Part shown: in pieces, positions 35,408 to 46,639 of the stretch
Position numbering within the stretch: the stretch's first letter is position 1
How the letters are laid out: every line of letters begins with the position of its first letter
Assembly: GCA_902546795.1 (NCBI GenBank)
Contig: CACCLK010000005.1
Span: 1 to 48,869 of the forward strand
Direction of reading: 5' to 3'
Length of the DNA stretch: 48,869 bases
Source: an uncultured Pelagibacteraceae bacterium
GTDB taxonomy: Bacteria; Pseudomonadota; Alphaproteobacteria; Pelagibacterales; Pelagibacteraceae
The notes under the pieces: generated by a model
Seen by the model: the letters and a program-made list of their open reading frames with translations, nothing else
Told to the model about the DNA's origin: nothing
Database searches by the model: none
Position numbers and translations under genes: made by a program

Positions 35408-37326
35408 TGACAAAGTTATTAGATAAAGTAAATTTTCCATCAGACTTAAGAAAACTTCATAAAAGCCAACTAAAACAATTTTCTGATGAGCTCCGACAAG
35501 AACTTATCGATGTAGTCTCTGAAACCGGAGGTCATTTGGGAGCTGGTTTAGGAGTGGTAGAGTTAACTGTTGCTTTACACTATGTCTTTAACACTCCAAA
35601 AGATAAATTAGTTTGGGACGTTAGTCATCAGTGTTATCCTCACAAGATAATCACTGGCAGAAAAAAACAAATAAGAACTCTCAGAAAAGGTGGAGGATTA
35701 TCGGGTTTTACAAAAAGATCTGAGAGCGAGTTCGATCCATTTGGGGCCGCACATAGCTCTACATCTATATCTTCTACTTTAGGAATGTCAGTAGCAAAAA
35801 AATTATCTAATGATAATAATAATGTGATCGCAGTAATCGGTGATGGTGCAATGAGTGCTGGTATGGCCTATGAGGCTATGAATAATGCAGGTGCTCTGAA
35901 ATCAAAATTAATTGTAATCCTCAATGATAATGACATGTCTATTGCTAAACCTGTGGGAGCTATGAGTAAATACTTAGCTAGGCTATTGTCTGGAAAAATA
36001 TATTTTAGTTTTAGAGAAACAATTAAATTAATAACTTCAGCTTTTTCAAAAAGATTTAGTCAAAAAGCTGGTAAAGCAGAGGATATTCTTAGAGGAATAG
36101 TTTCTGGGGGGACTTTATTTAGTGAGTTAGGTTTTTATTATATTGGTCCAATCGATGGTCATGACGTAGATTACCTAGTAAAAATTTTAGATAATGTAAA
36201 AAACTCAAATCATAACGGACCAATTTTAATTCATGCCGTTACCGAAAAAGGAAAAGGCTATAAACCTGCTGAAATATCAGGGGACAAATATCACGGGGTT
36301 TCTAAATTTAACATTACGACAGGTCAGCAAGATAAAAGTAAATCAACTAAACCCTCATACACAAAAGTTTTTGCAGAGGCACTTATAAAACATGCAGAAA
36401 GAGACACAAAAATTATTGGAATCACTGGTGCAATGCCATCTGGTACTGGCTTAAACTTATTTGAAAAAAAATTTCCTGATAGAATGTTCGATGTTGGTAT
36501 CGCTGAGCAACATGCAGTAACTTTTGCAGCTGGATTGGCGACAGAAGGTTACAAACCTTTTGCAGCCATTTATTCTACTTTTTTACAAAGGGCATATGAT
36601 CAAGTTGTACATGATGTAGCCTTACAATCATTACCTGTGCGTTTTGCTATTGATAGAGCAGGGCTAGTGGGCGCTGATGGCCCTACACATGCGGGATCAT
36701 TTGATATTACATATCTAGCCACACTTCCAAATTTTATAGTCATGGCTGCCAGTGATGAAGCAGAGTTAGTCAGGATGATCAACACTTCAGTAAACATAAA
36801 CAATAAACCTTCTGCCTTTAGGTATCCCAGGGGAAATGGTTTTGGTTTAGAATTGCCTAATTTAAACGAAGTTCTAGAGATAGGTAAAGGCAAAGTCATC
36901 ACGGAAGGTAAACATGCTGCTATTTTAAACTTTGGTGCAAGGTTGCATGAATGTAAAAAAGCGAGCGAAATTCTTAAAAGGAAAGGCATTGATCTTACAA
37001 TTGTTGATGCTAGATTTGCGAAACCATTGGACGAAAAATTAATTATGGAAATTTCAACTAACCATGAACTCGTCTTTACTATTGAGGAAGGTTCAGTAGG
37101 TGGCTTTGGATCACATGTAATGCAACTTTTATCTAATAGAGGTATTTTTGACAAAGGTCTTAAATTTAGATCTTTAACTTTGCCAGATATTTTTATAGAT
37201 CAAGACACTCCAGAGAAGATGTATGAGTTTGCCAAATTAGATGCAGAGTCAATAGCCTTTAAGATTAATGAGGCCTTGAAATCAAATGTTATTTTTGCAA
37301 AAAATAAAAATAAAATTTCCTTTTAA
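35407..37326 (+). CDS. dxs: 1-deoxy-D-xylulose-5-phosphate synthase
   Basis: A 639-residue thiamine-diphosphate enzyme, the entry step of the methylerythritol phosphate route to isoprenoids and also a source of DXP for thiamine and pyridoxal phosphate. The N-terminal [13 protein letters not shown], the cofactor motif [18 protein letters not shown], the PIDGHD segment, and [13 protein letters not shown] with [15 protein letters not shown] are standard. The length is normal. Its stop shares the TTAA palindrome with aroC. Confidence 0.97.
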   Translation: MTKLLDKVNFPSDLRKLHKSQLKQFSDELRQELIDVVSETGGHLGAGLGVVELTVALHYVFNTPKDKLVWDVSHQCYPHKIITGRKKQIRTLRKGGGLSGFTKRSESEFDPFGAAHSSTSISSTLGMSVAKKLSNDNNNVIAVIGDGAMSAGMAYEAMNNAGALKSKLIVILNDNDMSIAKPVGAMSKYLARLLSGKIYFSFRETIKLITSAFSKRFSQKAGKAEDILRGIVSGGTLFSELGFYYIGPIDGHDVDYLVKILDNVKNSNHNGPILIHAVTEKGKGYKPAEISGDKYHGVSKFNITTGQQDKSKSTKPSYTKVFAEALIKHAERDTKIIGITGAMPSGTGLNLFEKKFPDRMFDVGIAEQHAVTFAAGLATEGYKPFAAIYSTFLQRAYDQVVHDVALQSLPVRFAIDRAGLVGADGPTHAGSFDITYLATLPNFIVMAASDEAELVRMINTSVNINNKPSAFRYPRGNGFGLELPNLNEVLEIGKGKVITEGKHAAILNFGARLHECKKASEILKRKGIDLTIVDARFAKPLDEKLIMEISTNHELVFTIEEGSVGGFGSHVMQLLSNRGIFDKGLKFRSLTLPDIFIDQDTPEKMYEFAKLDAESIAFKINEALKSNVIFAKNKNKISF

Positions 37327-38405
37327 CCACACTGCGCTCTATTCATTAAAAAATGATCTAATAAGACACAAGCGATCATCGCTTCTCCAATAGGAACTGC
37401 TCTTATACCAACACAAGGGTCATGCCTTCCTTTGACTGAAATTTTTGTATTTTTACCTTTCTTTGTCACAGTTTCCCTAGAATTTAAAATTGAGGAAGTT
37501 GGTTTTACCGCAAAAGATGAAATTATTTCTTGCCCAGAAGATATTCCTCCCAATATTCCCCCCGCTTTATTTGATTTAAATTTTATTCGTCCTGATGCAT
37601 TTCTAATTTCATCTGAATTTTCTTCACCGCTTAAAAAAGCCGAACCCATGCCTGCTCCGATATTAACACCTTTGACTGCATTTATACTCATTAATGCTGC
37701 CGCTATATCAGTATCTAATTTTGAGTAAATTGGAGCCCCAAGTCCAACTGGAATTCCTCTAGCTCTGACTTCAATTACAGCTCCACATGATGATCCAGAT
37801 TTTCTGATTTCAGTAAGATACTTTTCCCAAATTTTAACAGAGTTTTTATCAGGACAGTAAAAAGGATTTTTTCTTATTTCACTATCATTCCAATTATTAA
37901 TGTTACAACCAAGAACACCTAGCTGTGTCACTCCACCAATAATTTTAAATTTTGGACCTATAATTTTTTTGAGTACTATTTTTGCAATACTTCCTGCCGC
38001 AACCCTAGAAGCTGTCTCTCTTGCTGACTGTCTACCCCCACCTCTAAAGTCTCTTATTCCATATTTTTTAAAATACGTAAAATCGGCATGACCAGGTCTG
38101 AATTTGTCTTTAATGCTTTCATAGTCTCGCGATCTTTTGTCTTCGTTGTAAATTAATATTGAGATAGGTGTCCCAGTTGTTTTTCCTTGAAATACACCTG
38201 ATAGTATATTCACTTTATCACTTTCTTTTCTCTGGGTTGTGAATTTAGATTGCCCGGGTCTCCTTCTATCCATATCTTTTTGAATATCACTCTCAGATAT
38301 ACTAATATTTGGAGGGCAACCGTCAATTACACAGCCAATAGCAGGGCCGTGCGACTCGCCCCATGTAGTAAACCTAAAAATTTTTCCAAAAGTATTAAAA
38401 GACAT
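37323..38405 (-). CDS. aroC: Chorismate synthase
   Basis: A 360-residue FMN-dependent enzyme, last step of the shikimate pathway. Signatures: [16 protein letters not shown] near the N-terminus, [14 protein letters not shown], the [15 protein letters not shown] segment, [19 protein letters not shown], and near the end [19 protein letters not shown]. It is transcribed convergently with dxs, sharing stop bases, and divergently from pdxH with a 34-bp gap. Confidence 0.97.
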   Translation of the reverse strand: MSFNTFGKIFRFTTWGESHGPAIGCVIDGCPPNISISESDIQKDMDRRRPGQSKFTTQRKESDKVNILSGVFQGKTTGTPISILIYNEDKRSRDYESIKDKFRPGHADFTYFKKYGIRDFRGGGRQSARETASRVAAGSIAKIVLKKIIGPKFKIIGGVTQLGVLGCNINNWNDSEIRKNPFYCPDKNSVKIWEKYLTEIRKSGSSCGAVIEVRARGIPVGLGAPIYSKLDTDIAAALMSINAVKGVNIGAGMGSAFLSGEENSDEIRNASGRIKFKSNKAGGILGGISSGQEIISSFAVKPTSSILNSRETVTKKGKNTKISVKGRHDPCVGIRAVPIGEAMIACVLLDHFLMNRAQCG

Positions 38406-38439
38406 AGATATTTAATGTATAAATTATTTTAAAGAATAT

Positions 38440-39072
38440 ATGAATCAAAAAAATGGCAAAAATTCATTAGGTATTGATAAATGCTTCGGAGAAGTGACCA
38501 ATCCTATTGAATTGTTCAAATTATGGTACGAAAAAGCAAAGGAAAGTGAAATTAACGACCCTAACGCACTAGCTTTAGCAACATCAGATAAGAACAATCA
38601 GCCGAGTGTAAGGATGGTATTGCTAAAAGGAATTTCTGAAAAAGGATTTGTTTTTTATACTAATTTAAAAAGCCAAAAGGGAGAAGAGCTAAAAGCAAAC
38701 AAAAAGGCATCAATGTGTTTTCATTGGAAAAGTTTAAGGAGACAAGTAAGAGCCTCAGGTGCTGTTGAAATTGTAGATGCTAAAGAAGCAGATGAATATT
38801 ATAATTCAAGACCTTACAAAAATCGAATTGGAGCTTGGGCTTCCGATCAATCTAAGGTGTTGGGTAAAAGAGAAGACTTTTTAAAAAAAATTATTGAATA
38901 TGAGGGCAAATTTCCGAAAGGAAAAGAAGTTCCTAGACCATCCCATTGGTCTGGATGGAGACTTAAACCAGATAATATAGAATTTTGGTTAGACGGGGAG
39001 GGCAGAATTCACGAAAGATTGAGTTATAAAAAAATAAAAGATGGATGGACTAAAGAACTTTTATATCCTTAA
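38440..39072 (+). CDS. pdxH: Pyridoxamine 5'-phosphate oxidase
   Basis: A 210-residue FMN enzyme that oxidises pyridoxine/pyridoxamine phosphate to pyridoxal phosphate. Characteristic segments are PNALALATSDKNNQPSVRMV, LLKGISEKGFVFYTN, RQVRASGAVE, and the C-terminal PSHWSGWRLKPDNIEFWLDG and RIHERLSY. The length is normal. It lies between the minus-strand aroC and ispB genes and shares a TTAA stop palindrome with ispB. Confidence 0.95.
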   Translation: MNQKNGKNSLGIDKCFGEVTNPIELFKLWYEKAKESEINDPNALALATSDKNNQPSVRMVLLKGISEKGFVFYTNLKSQKGEELKANKKASMCFHWKSLRRQVRASGAVEIVDAKEADEYYNSRPYKNRIGAWASDQSKVLGKREDFLKKIIEYEGKFPKGKEVPRPSHWSGWRLKPDNIEFWLDGEGRIHERLSYKKIKDGWTKELLYP

Positions 39073-40082
39073 TAAGATCTTTTTAAACTAAAACTTGATA
39101 GATTTTGCAAAATTCTTTTTTCATGACTGTCGTCAAAAATAGCCAAAGCATCTCTTGAAACATTTACAAAATATTCTGCTCTTTTAAAACTCTCCTCAAC
39201 TGCTTTATATTTATTTATTAATAATAATACTTGATTAAATTCTTGCAAAGATCTTTTTTCTTTTTTAAATGTTTCCAATAAAAATTCTCTTTCCTGATTA
39301 CCTGCGCGTTGAAAAACAATTATTAATGGAAGAGTAGTTTTTCCTTCAAAAAAATCTTTACCAATTTCTTTTCCTAAAACTCTCTCTTTTGCATAATAGT
39401 CTAATGCATCATCTGCAATTTGAAAAGCTAAACCTAAATTTTTACCATAACTTTCAAGTGCATTTTTTTCTTTAAGATTACTCCCAGCTAAACAGCCGCC
39501 TGTTCTTGTTGCTGCAGAAAAAAGGGCTGCTGTTTTTAAATTTATAATTTTGATGTAGTTTTCCTCAAGTAAATCTGCTTCACCTTTATGCTGTAATTGT
39601 AAAACTTCTCCTTGTGCTATTTTAGATGAGGTCGAAGATAACAGTTTTAGAATTTCTAAATCACCATCTTCAACCATAATTTCAAAACATCTACTTAATA
39701 GATAATCTCCGACTAGTATTGAGGATTGATTTCCCCAAAGTGAGTTTGTTGTTTTTATCCCTCTTCTAAGATCACTTTCATCAATCACATCATCATGTAG
39801 AAGTGTTGCCGAATGTATCAGCTCAACACAAGCAGCTAAATTTACATCTCTGTTACCCAAGTCATAACCTGAGATTTTTGCAGAACCTAGAGTTAGCATT
39901 GCCCTGAGCCTTTTACCTCCCGAGTCTAAGTGGTGATCGCTCATTTTTTTGATTAATTCTACCTCACTGCTCAATTTAAGTTTTATTAATCCCTCAACAT
40001 TTGAAAGCTTTTCTTTTAACAAATCTCTTAATTCCAGGTATGCTGAATTTACTGTTTTTTTTAGAGGTATTACTGATCCCAT
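39069..40082 (-). CDS. ispB: Polyprenyl synthetase, octaprenyl/decaprenyl-diphosphate synthase type
   Basis: A 337-residue long-chain prenyltransferase making the side chain of ubiquinone. The first aspartate-rich motif is LLHDDVIDESDLRRG (DDxxD, the long-chain form) and the second is FQIADDALDY. GGKRLRAML binds diphosphate. I prefer the ATG giving MGSVIPLKKT; an in-frame start 66 bp upstream would add a basic segment without homology. It points away from the S49 peptidase gene across the widest gap in the window. Confidence 0.93.
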   Translation of the reverse strand: MGSVIPLKKTVNSAYLELRDLLKEKLSNVEGLIKLKLSSEVELIKKMSDHHLDSGGKRLRAMLTLGSAKISGYDLGNRDVNLAACVELIHSATLLHDDVIDESDLRRGIKTTNSLWGNQSSILVGDYLLSRCFEIMVEDGDLEILKLLSSTSSKIAQGEVLQLQHKGEADLLEENYIKIINLKTAALFSAATRTGGCLAGSNLKEKNALESYGKNLGLAFQIADDALDYYAKERVLGKEIGKDFFEGKTTLPLIIVFQRAGNQEREFLLETFKKEKRSLQEFNQVLLLINKYKAVEESFKRAEYFVNVSRDALAIFDDSHEKRILQNLSSFSLKRSY

Positions 40083-40223
40083 GTAATACTTATAATTGAT
40101 TTTTTTGATAATAAATTTTATTTTTGAACCTTGGTGACGCACCTTCAATTCAACTTATGGTAGCGTCATAAGTAACTAAATTTAATTCTGTAATTGATCA
40201 AAAAATTCTATTATTAATCGTTT
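40083..40223. other. Widest intergenic gap (141 bp) between ispB and the S49 peptidase gene
   Basis: This divergent promoter region holds no recognisable gene. It contains a perfect 6-bp inverted repeat, TGACGC (40135-40140) and GCGTCA (40163-40168), with a 22-base spacer, and a small GGTG-ACG-CACC hairpin overlapping the first arm. The GC content of these elements stands out from the AT-rich surroundings. Function unknown. Confidence 0.4.
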
Positions 40224-41036
40224 ATGTTCTCAATTTTTAATAAAAAAAAAGTTATACCTCACGTAAGATTGTCTGGCATAATTGGAAATGTTGGAAGGTT
40301 TAAGCAAGGAATTGACCTTGCAAATCAGAGAGATATTTTAAAAAAAGCTTTTTCTGTGAAAAAAATATCACATGTAGCTATTTCAATAAATTCTCCTGGA
40401 GGCTCACCGGTTCAATCACATCTAATTTATAGTTACGTAAGACAGCTCGCCGATAAAAATAAAGTGAAAGTAATTGTATTTGCAGAGGACGTTGCGGCAT
40501 CTGGTGGATACTTTATTGCCTGTGCTGGGGACGAAATATATGCGAATTCTAGTTCCATAATTGGATCAATTGGAGTTATATCAGCTTCTTTTGGATTTAA
40601 AGATCTTATAAAAAAAATTGGTGTAGAACGAAGAGTTTATACTGCTGGAAAAAATAAAAGCACTTTAGATCCATTCGTTGAAGAAAAAGAAGAGGATGTG
40701 AAAAGATTAAAAAATATTCAATTAGAATTACATGCAGATTTTATCAAAATTGTCGAAAAAAGTAGAGGCTCTAAATTAAAAGATCCTGAAAAAAATAATA
40801 TTTTCACAGGTGAGTTTTGGACTGGAAAAACTTCACTTAATCTGGGTTTGATCGACGGAATTGGAAATGCAGATCAAATATTAAAAGAAAAATTCGGTGA
40901 TAAGGTAATAATAAAAAATTTCGAAAAACAAAAAGGATTCATCGCAAGAAAGTTATCTTCATCTATTCAAAATCCAGTTGAAAAACTCACAAGCATGATT
41001 GAAGAAAAGGCGATGTGGCAGAAATTTGGTTTATAA
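40224..41036 (+). CDS. sppA: S49 family signal peptide peptidase-like protease
   Basis: A 270-residue serine protease of the SppA/SohB family. The oxyanion SINSPGGSP segment, nucleophile S93 in DVAASGGYFIAC and the later GSIGVISASFGF are present, and a general-base lysine is expected in the TAGKNKSTLDPF segment (about K145). The protein lacks an evident N-terminal membrane helix, unlike E. coli SppA, and has only one catalytic repeat. Such enzymes clear cleaved signal peptides. The glyQ start follows the stop directly. Symbol by family. Confidence 0.88.
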   Translation: MFSIFNKKKVIPHVRLSGIIGNVGRFKQGIDLANQRDILKKAFSVKKISHVAISINSPGGSPVQSHLIYSYVRQLADKNKVKVIVFAEDVAASGGYFIACAGDEIYANSSSIIGSIGVISASFGFKDLIKKIGVERRVYTAGKNKSTLDPFVEEKEEDVKRLKNIQLELHADFIKIVEKSRGSKLKDPEKNNIFTGEFWTGKTSLNLGLIDGIGNADQILKEKFGDKVIIKNFEKQKGFIARKLSSSIQNPVEKLTSMIEEKAMWQKFGL

Positions 41037-41921
41037 ATGCCTGTAAAAAAAAGAGTAAAAAAAAAATTTAATTCTATTTCTTTTCAAGAAATAATTTTAA
41101 ATCTTCAAAAATTTTGGGGCAAAAATGGATGTGTAATCTTACAGCCTTACGACATGGAAGTTGGAGCAGGAACCTTTCATCCGGCTACCACACTAAGGTC
41201 TTTGGGTCCTAAAACATGGAAGGCGGCTTATGTGCAACCCTCAAGAAGACCAACGGATGGAAGGTACGGAGAAAATCCAAATCGATTACAACATTATTAT
41301 CAGTTCCAAGTAATTATTAAACCCTCTCCAAATAATATAAAATCTTTATATCTCAAAAGTTTATCTTCGATTGGTATAGACGTTAAAAATCATGACATTC
41401 GTTTTGTCGAAGATGATTGGGAAAGCCCAACACTCGGTGCGGCAGGTTTAGGTTGGGAGGTCTGGTGTGACGGAATGGAGATTACTCAGTTCACTTATTT
41501 TCAACAAATGACAGGAATTGAGTGTAAACCAGTACCAGTTGAAATCACTTACGGTCTCGAGAGGTTATGTATGTTTATTCAAGGTAAGAAAAATGTTTTC
41601 GATTTAGATTGGAATAATGAAGGGGTAAAATATAAAGAAGTTTTTTTTCAAGCTGAAAAAGAATTTTCTGCTTATAATTTTGAGTTTGCCAATACCGAAA
41701 GTCTTTTAAAAAGTTTTGAAGAAACAGAAAAAGAATGTAAATCTTTGTTAGACAAAAATTTATCACTTCCAGCTTATGATCAATGTTTAAAAGCAAGTCA
41801 TATTTTTAACTTGCTAGATGCAAGAGGTGTAATTGGAGTAGCAGAAAGAACTGGATATATTGCTAGAATAAGAGAATTAGCAAAAGGTTGTGGATCACTT
41901 TGGTTAAGCTCACAAGAATAA
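41037..41921 (+). CDS. glyQ: Glycyl-tRNA synthetase alpha subunit
   Basis: A 294-residue catalytic subunit of the bacterial alpha2beta2 glycyl-tRNA synthetase. The class II motifs and family segments are clear: [70 protein letters not shown], and [14 protein letters not shown]. The first residues are a basic tail. It is adjacent to glyS (3 bp). Confidence 0.97.
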   Translation: MPVKKRVKKKFNSISFQEIILNLQKFWGKNGCVILQPYDMEVGAGTFHPATTLRSLGPKTWKAAYVQPSRRPTDGRYGENPNRLQHYYQFQVIIKPSPNNIKSLYLKSLSSIGIDVKNHDIRFVEDDWESPTLGAAGLGWEVWCDGMEITQFTYFQQMTGIECKPVPVEITYGLERLCMFIQGKKNVFDLDWNNEGVKYKEVFFQAEKEFSAYNFEFANTESLLKSFEETEKECKSLLDKNLSLPAYDQCLKASHIFNLLDARGVIGVAERTGYIARIRELAKGCGSLWLSSQE

Positions 41922-41924
41922 ATT

Positions 41925-43982
41925 ATGGCTGAACTTTTATTAGAACTTTATAGTGAGGAAATACCGCCGAAATTACAAATTAGTGCACGAAACCAGCTGA
42001 AATTATTTGTAAAAAAATCTTTTGATGAAAAAAGCTTAAAATACAAAGATATAAAAATTTTTTCTTCACCAACAAGATTAATTTTAAATATTACAGATCT
42101 TCCAGAAAAAATTAAAATTTTATCAAAGGAGATTAAAGGCCCAAAAGTTGATTCGCCTGACAACATTCTTGAAAGTTTTATAAAAGCAAAGAATATAACA
42201 AAAGAGGACTTATTTGAGAAAAATACAGATAAGGGAAATTTTTACTTTATTAAAACCAGAGAAAAAAATATTTTAGTAGAGGATCTTTTAAAAGAAATTC
42301 TTCTAAAGTCATTAGCTTCAATTAGTTGGAAAAAATCTATGAAATGGTCAGATTATAATTTGATGTGGGGTAGACCATTAAGGTCAATATTAGCACTGTT
42401 TAACAACAAAAAGCTCAGCTTTAAATTTGATCATCTAGAAACCACTGATAATATTATTTTAGAACAAGACCTAAGTTCGAAATCTAAAAAAATAAAAAAT
42501 TTTAAGGATTATAATGTTTTTTTAAAAAGCAACAAAATTATCATTGATCACAATGAAAGAGAGAAAATCATTCTAAAAAGAATTAGTTCAATATCTAAAT
42601 CAAGAAATTATAAAGAAGTTTTAAATTCACAGCTTTTAGAGGAGGTAGTGAATATTGTAGAGGAACCAAATGTACTTCTTATAAGCTTTGATAAAAAATA
42701 TCTAAAAATTCCTCAAGAAATTATTATTTCAACCTTGGAGAAAAATCAGAGATACTTTCCTGTTTTTGATACAAACGAGGTTTTAACCAATCATTTTTTT
42801 GTTGTTGCTAACAAAAAAGATGAAAAAAAATTAATTACCGAAGGAAACAAAAGAGTTGTTGAAGCCAGACTTTCTGATGCTAAATTTTTTTGGGATAAAG
42901 ACAGGTCAAGGAATTTAATTAAGCAAATAGCTAATCTTAAATCAATAACATTCTATGAAAAACTTGGAACAATTTATGATAAAACCCAAAGGATAAGACA
43001 TTTAGCCGGGTTAATTTCAGATGATTTTAATATTAATAAAGAAAAAATACAAATAGCTGCTTCGATTTCAAAATCTGATTTGTGCTCTGATTTAGTAGGT
43101 GAGTACCCTGAACTACAAGGGGTTATGGGAAAATATTTTGCGATCTCACAAGGTTTTGAGCAGGATGTAGCCAACTCGGTAAGTGAACACTATTGGCCAA
43201 CAGGTTTAACCTCCCCTTTACCTAAAAAACCATTTAGTTATTCCATTTCAATTGTAGATAAGATTGACACCCTGGTAGGTTTTTTTTTAATTGACGAAAA
43301 ACCAACCAGTTCAAAAGATCCGTTTGCTCTTAGAAGATCAGCTATCGGTTTATTAAGAATAATTATAGAGAACAAATTAATTTTTAAATTAAGAGATTTG
43401 CTGAGCTATTCAAAAAAACTTTATCAAGATCAAGGCGTAATAATAAAAAATGAAAAAACTGAGCAAGAAGTCTTGGATTTTATAAAGGAAAGAATGAAAA
43501 ATATTTTAAAACAAAAAAATATTAAAAATGATATTATCGAAGCATCTATAAGTTCTCATGTAGGAAATAATTTTCTTGATTTATATAAAAAGACAATCTT
43601 AATGAATAAGCATATAAATAAAGAAACAGGCATTAACGCCGTAAATTCTTACAAAAGAGCAGCTAACATTTTAGATAAATCTGGTAAAAAAATCTTAGGT
43701 AGACCTGATGCTGTTCTTTTTAGAAAGGAAGAGGAAAAGCATCTGTATGAGAGGATTAATGAGATTAGAAAAGCATTCACTGTCAAAGAGAGTCATAAAG
43801 ATTATGAAAATTTGTTAATAAAGTTGTCACACACAAAAGAACCCACAGACAATTTTTTCGATAATGTAGTTGTTAATGATGAAAATCAAGACATTAAAAA
43901 TAATCGCTTGGAATTATTAAAAATGTTTTGTAATACTTTCGATAATTTCATTGATTTTTCAAAATTAGAAGGGCTTAAATGA
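41925..43982 (+). CDS. glyS: Glycyl-tRNA synthetase beta subunit
   Basis: A 685-residue subunit that binds tRNA-Gly; the C-terminal part carries the anticodon-binding domain. Segments such as ELLLELYSEEIPPKLQ at the N-terminus, TLEKNQRYFPVFD, EARLSDAKFFWDKD, LCSDLVGEYPELQGVMGKYFA and KDPFALRRSAIGLLRI are characteristic. It overlaps ppdK by four bases, a known alphaproteobacterial neighbourhood. Confidence 0.96.
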   Translation: MAELLLELYSEEIPPKLQISARNQLKLFVKKSFDEKSLKYKDIKIFSSPTRLILNITDLPEKIKILSKEIKGPKVDSPDNILESFIKAKNITKEDLFEKNTDKGNFYFIKTREKNILVEDLLKEILLKSLASISWKKSMKWSDYNLMWGRPLRSILALFNNKKLSFKFDHLETTDNIILEQDLSSKSKKIKNFKDYNVFLKSNKIIIDHNEREKIILKRISSISKSRNYKEVLNSQLLEEVVNIVEEPNVLLISFDKKYLKIPQEIIISTLEKNQRYFPVFDTNEVLTNHFFVVANKKDEKKLITEGNKRVVEARLSDAKFFWDKDRSRNLIKQIANLKSITFYEKLGTIYDKTQRIRHLAGLISDDFNINKEKIQIAASISKSDLCSDLVGEYPELQGVMGKYFAISQGFEQDVANSVSEHYWPTGLTSPLPKKPFSYSISIVDKIDTLVGFFLIDEKPTSSKDPFALRRSAIGLLRIIIENKLIFKLRDLLSYSKKLYQDQGVIIKNEKTEQEVLDFIKERMKNILKQKNIKNDIIEASISSHVGNNFLDLYKKTILMNKHINKETGINAVNSYKRAANILDKSGKKILGRPDAVLFRKEEEKHLYERINEIRKAFTVKESHKDYENLLIKLSHTKEPTDNFFDNVVVNDENQDIKNNRLELLKMFCNTFDNFIDFSKLEGLK

Positions 43983-46639
43983 AAAAAGTGATATTCAGTT
44001 TTGATGATAGGTCAGCAAAAAAACTTAAAAATAAAAAAAATATTTTAGGAGGCAAGGGAGCCAATCTTGGGGAAATGGGCAGATTGGGTTTGCCGGTGCC
44101 CCCTGGATTTACAATAACAACAGATGTTTGTGACCTTTTTTACAAAAATAAAAAAAAATTACCCCCAAATCTTATCAAAAAAATTGAAAACGAATTAAAG
44201 AATATTGAAAAAAAAACAAAAAAAAATTTTGGAGACATTAAAAATCCATTGCTTGTATCAGTTAGATCTGGTGCTCGTATTTCAATGCCAGGCATGATGG
44301 ATACTATATTAAATCTTGGACTTAATGATAAAACTGTTGAGGGATTAAAGAAAAAAACCTCTAACGGCAGATTTGCTAAAGACAGCTACAGAAGATTCAT
44401 ACAAATGTACGGTAATGTTGTTCTTGGGGTAGACGGCCACTTGTTTGAAGAGCTTATAGAAAATTATAAATTAACAAAAGGTGTACTTTTAGATACGGAT
44501 TTAGATGAGAGTGACTGGGATGGTTTAATAATTACTTTTAAAGATCTGATAAAAAAAGAAAAAAAAATTAATTTTCCTCAAAGTGTCAAAGATCAATTAT
44601 TAGGAGCAATTAGTGCAGTTTTTTTATCATGGAACAGTCAAAGAGCTAAAACTTATAGAAAGTTAAATCGTATACCAGATCATTGGGGAACTGCAGTTAA
44701 TATTCAAGCAATGGTTTTTGGAAATATGGGCAATGATTGTTCAACTGGTGTTGCATTTACAAGAAACCCCTCTACAGGTGAAAATTCCTTTTTTGGAGAA
44801 TTTTTAATAAATGCCCAGGGAGAAGATGTTGTTGCAGGAACAAGAACACCTCAATACATTACAAAAAAAGCTAAACATAATTCTAACTCAACAGAACCTT
44901 CAATGGAAGAGGCGATGCCAAAGGTCTACAGGGAATTAGCAAAAGTTTTTACCACACTTGAGAAGCACTATAAGGACATGCAGGATATTGAATTCACAGT
45001 TGAAAATAATAAGCTTTGGATGCTCCAAACAAGATCAGGGAAAAGAACAGCAAAAGCTGCAATCAAAATTGCAGTAGATATGGTAAAAGAAAAACTAATT
45101 TCAAAAAAAGAGGCTATTCAAAGAATCGATCCAAATTCTTTAGACACTCTTTTACACCCCACTTTAGATGAAAAAGTTAACAAAGATATTATTGCAAAAG
45201 GTTTACCAGCATCACCTGGTGCAGCCAGTGGAAAAGTTGTTTTTACCGCAGACGAGGCAGAAAAACTAAATGGAATGATGCAAGACACTATCTTGGTCAG
45301 GCTTGAAACTTCACCAGAAGATATTCATGGAATGCATGCTGCTAGAGGGATACTTACTGCAAGAGGCGGCATGACTAGCCACGCTGCTGTCGTAGCAAGA
45401 GGCATGGGAAGACCTTGTGTTTCAGGTTCAAGTGAAATCACAATTGATTATGATGCTAAACAATTTAAAGCAGGCGATGAAATAATAAATGAGGGGGATG
45501 TTATAACGATAGACGGTGGTAGCGGAAAAGTAATGAAGGGATTGGTGCCTACAGTCAAACCAGAAATATCTGGTTACTTCTCCACTATAATGAAATGGGC
45601 TGACGAATTTAGAAAACTCAAAGTAAGAACAAATGCAGAAACTGAGGTAGATAGTAAAACCGCAAGGGAATTTGGTGCTGAAGGTATCGGTCTATGTAGA
45701 ACAGAACATATGTTTTTTGATGAAGAGCGAATTTTATCAGTAAGACAAATGATTATATCAAAGTCCAAAGAGGATAGAGATAGTGCTCTAGAAAAATTAT
45801 TACCTCATCAAAAAGAGGATTTTAAAAAAATTTTTAGAATAATGTCGGGTTTGCCGGTTACTGTAAGATTATTAGATCCTCCACTGCATGAGTTTCTACC
45901 AAAAGCAGACAAAGACATAGATGATGTCGCAAGATCATTAAACTTGTCTGCAAAGGAGATAAAAGAAAGAATTTCAGAACTTCACGAAGAAAACCCAATG
46001 TTAGGCCACAGAGGTTGTAGACTTGGTATTTCTTTTCCAGAGATTTATGAAATGCAATGTAAAGCAATATTTGAAGCTATTGTTGAGCTTAATAAAGAAA
46101 AAGTAAAATCTGCATTTGTCGAAATAATGATACCACTTGTATCGACTGACTCTGAATTAAGAATTTTAAGAGCTTTAGTAAAAAAAATTGCAAATGAAAT
46201 TGAAAAACAAAATAATATTAAACTAAATTATATGGTAGGTACGATGATTGAATTGCCTCGTGCAGCTTTACAAGCTAAAGCAATCTCTAAATACGCTGAC
46301 TTTTTTAGTTTTGGAACTAACGATTTAACGCAAACAACATTAGGAATAAGCAGAGATGACTCTGGGAAATTTTTAAACAATTATATCGACAATAAAATTT
46401 TTGAGTTAGATCCTTTCGTAAGTATTGATCAAAATGGAGTTGGAGAACTCGTTGAAATTGCATCATCTAGGGGAAGAAAAGGTAATAAAAAAATTAAATT
46501 AGGTATCTGTGGAGAACACGGTGGAGATCCAAAAAGTATAGAGTTTTGTTCAAGAACAGGTCTTGATTATGTTTCATGTTCACCTTTTCGTGTTCCAGTC
46601 GCAAGACTGGCGGCTGCTCAAGCAGAGTTATCTAAATAG
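43979..46639 (+). CDS. ppdK: Pyruvate, phosphate dikinase
   Basis: An 886-residue three-domain enzyme that interconverts pyruvate, ATP and phosphate with phosphoenolpyruvate, AMP and pyrophosphate. The ATP-grasp N-terminal part begins with GGKGANLGEMGRLGLPVPPG. The swivelling domain has the phosphohistidine in GGMTSHAAVVARGMGRP (H468). The C-terminal PEP domain has GICGEHGGDP with the catalytic cysteine C844. It lets glycolytic and gluconeogenic flux be driven by pyrophosphate. Its 3' end overlaps nadC on the other strand by 12 bp. Confidence 0.97.
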   Translation: MKKVIFSFDDRSAKKLKNKKNILGGKGANLGEMGRLGLPVPPGFTITTDVCDLFYKNKKKLPPNLIKKIENELKNIEKKTKKNFGDIKNPLLVSVRSGARISMPGMMDTILNLGLNDKTVEGLKKKTSNGRFAKDSYRRFIQMYGNVVLGVDGHLFEELIENYKLTKGVLLDTDLDESDWDGLIITFKDLIKKEKKINFPQSVKDQLLGAISAVFLSWNSQRAKTYRKLNRIPDHWGTAVNIQAMVFGNMGNDCSTGVAFTRNPSTGENSFFGEFLINAQGEDVVAGTRTPQYITKKAKHNSNSTEPSMEEAMPKVYRELAKVFTTLEKHYKDMQDIEFTVENNKLWMLQTRSGKRTAKAAIKIAVDMVKEKLISKKEAIQRIDPNSLDTLLHPTLDEKVNKDIIAKGLPASPGAASGKVVFTADEAEKLNGMMQDTILVRLETSPEDIHGMHAARGILTARGGMTSHAAVVARGMGRPCVSGSSEITIDYDAKQFKAGDEIINEGDVITIDGGSGKVMKGLVPTVKPEISGYFSTIMKWADEFRKLKVRTNAETEVDSKTAREFGAEGIGLCRTEHMFFDEERILSVRQMIISKSKEDRDSALEKLLPHQKEDFKKIFRIMSGLPVTVRLLDPPLHEFLPKADKDIDDVARSLNLSAKEIKERISELHEENPMLGHRGCRLGISFPEIYEMQCKAIFEAIVELNKEKVKSAFVEIMIPLVSTDSELRILRALVKKIANEIEKQNNIKLNYMVGTMIELPRAALQAKAISKYADFFSFGTNDLTQTTLGISRDDSGKFLNNYIDNKIFELDPFVSIDQNGVGELVEIASSRGRKGNKKIKLGICGEHGGDPKSIEFCSRTGLDYVSCSPFRVPVARLAAAQAELSK

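Noticed and set aside
36600-37154. 184-residue antisense reading frame inside dxs
   Set aside because: It is a shadow of the dxs coding frame, has no recognisable motif and no start signal.
40083-40148. N-terminal extension of ispB by 22 residues
   Set aside because: The extra basic segment has no family counterpart, and the internal ATG gives a normal start for long-chain polyprenyl synthases.
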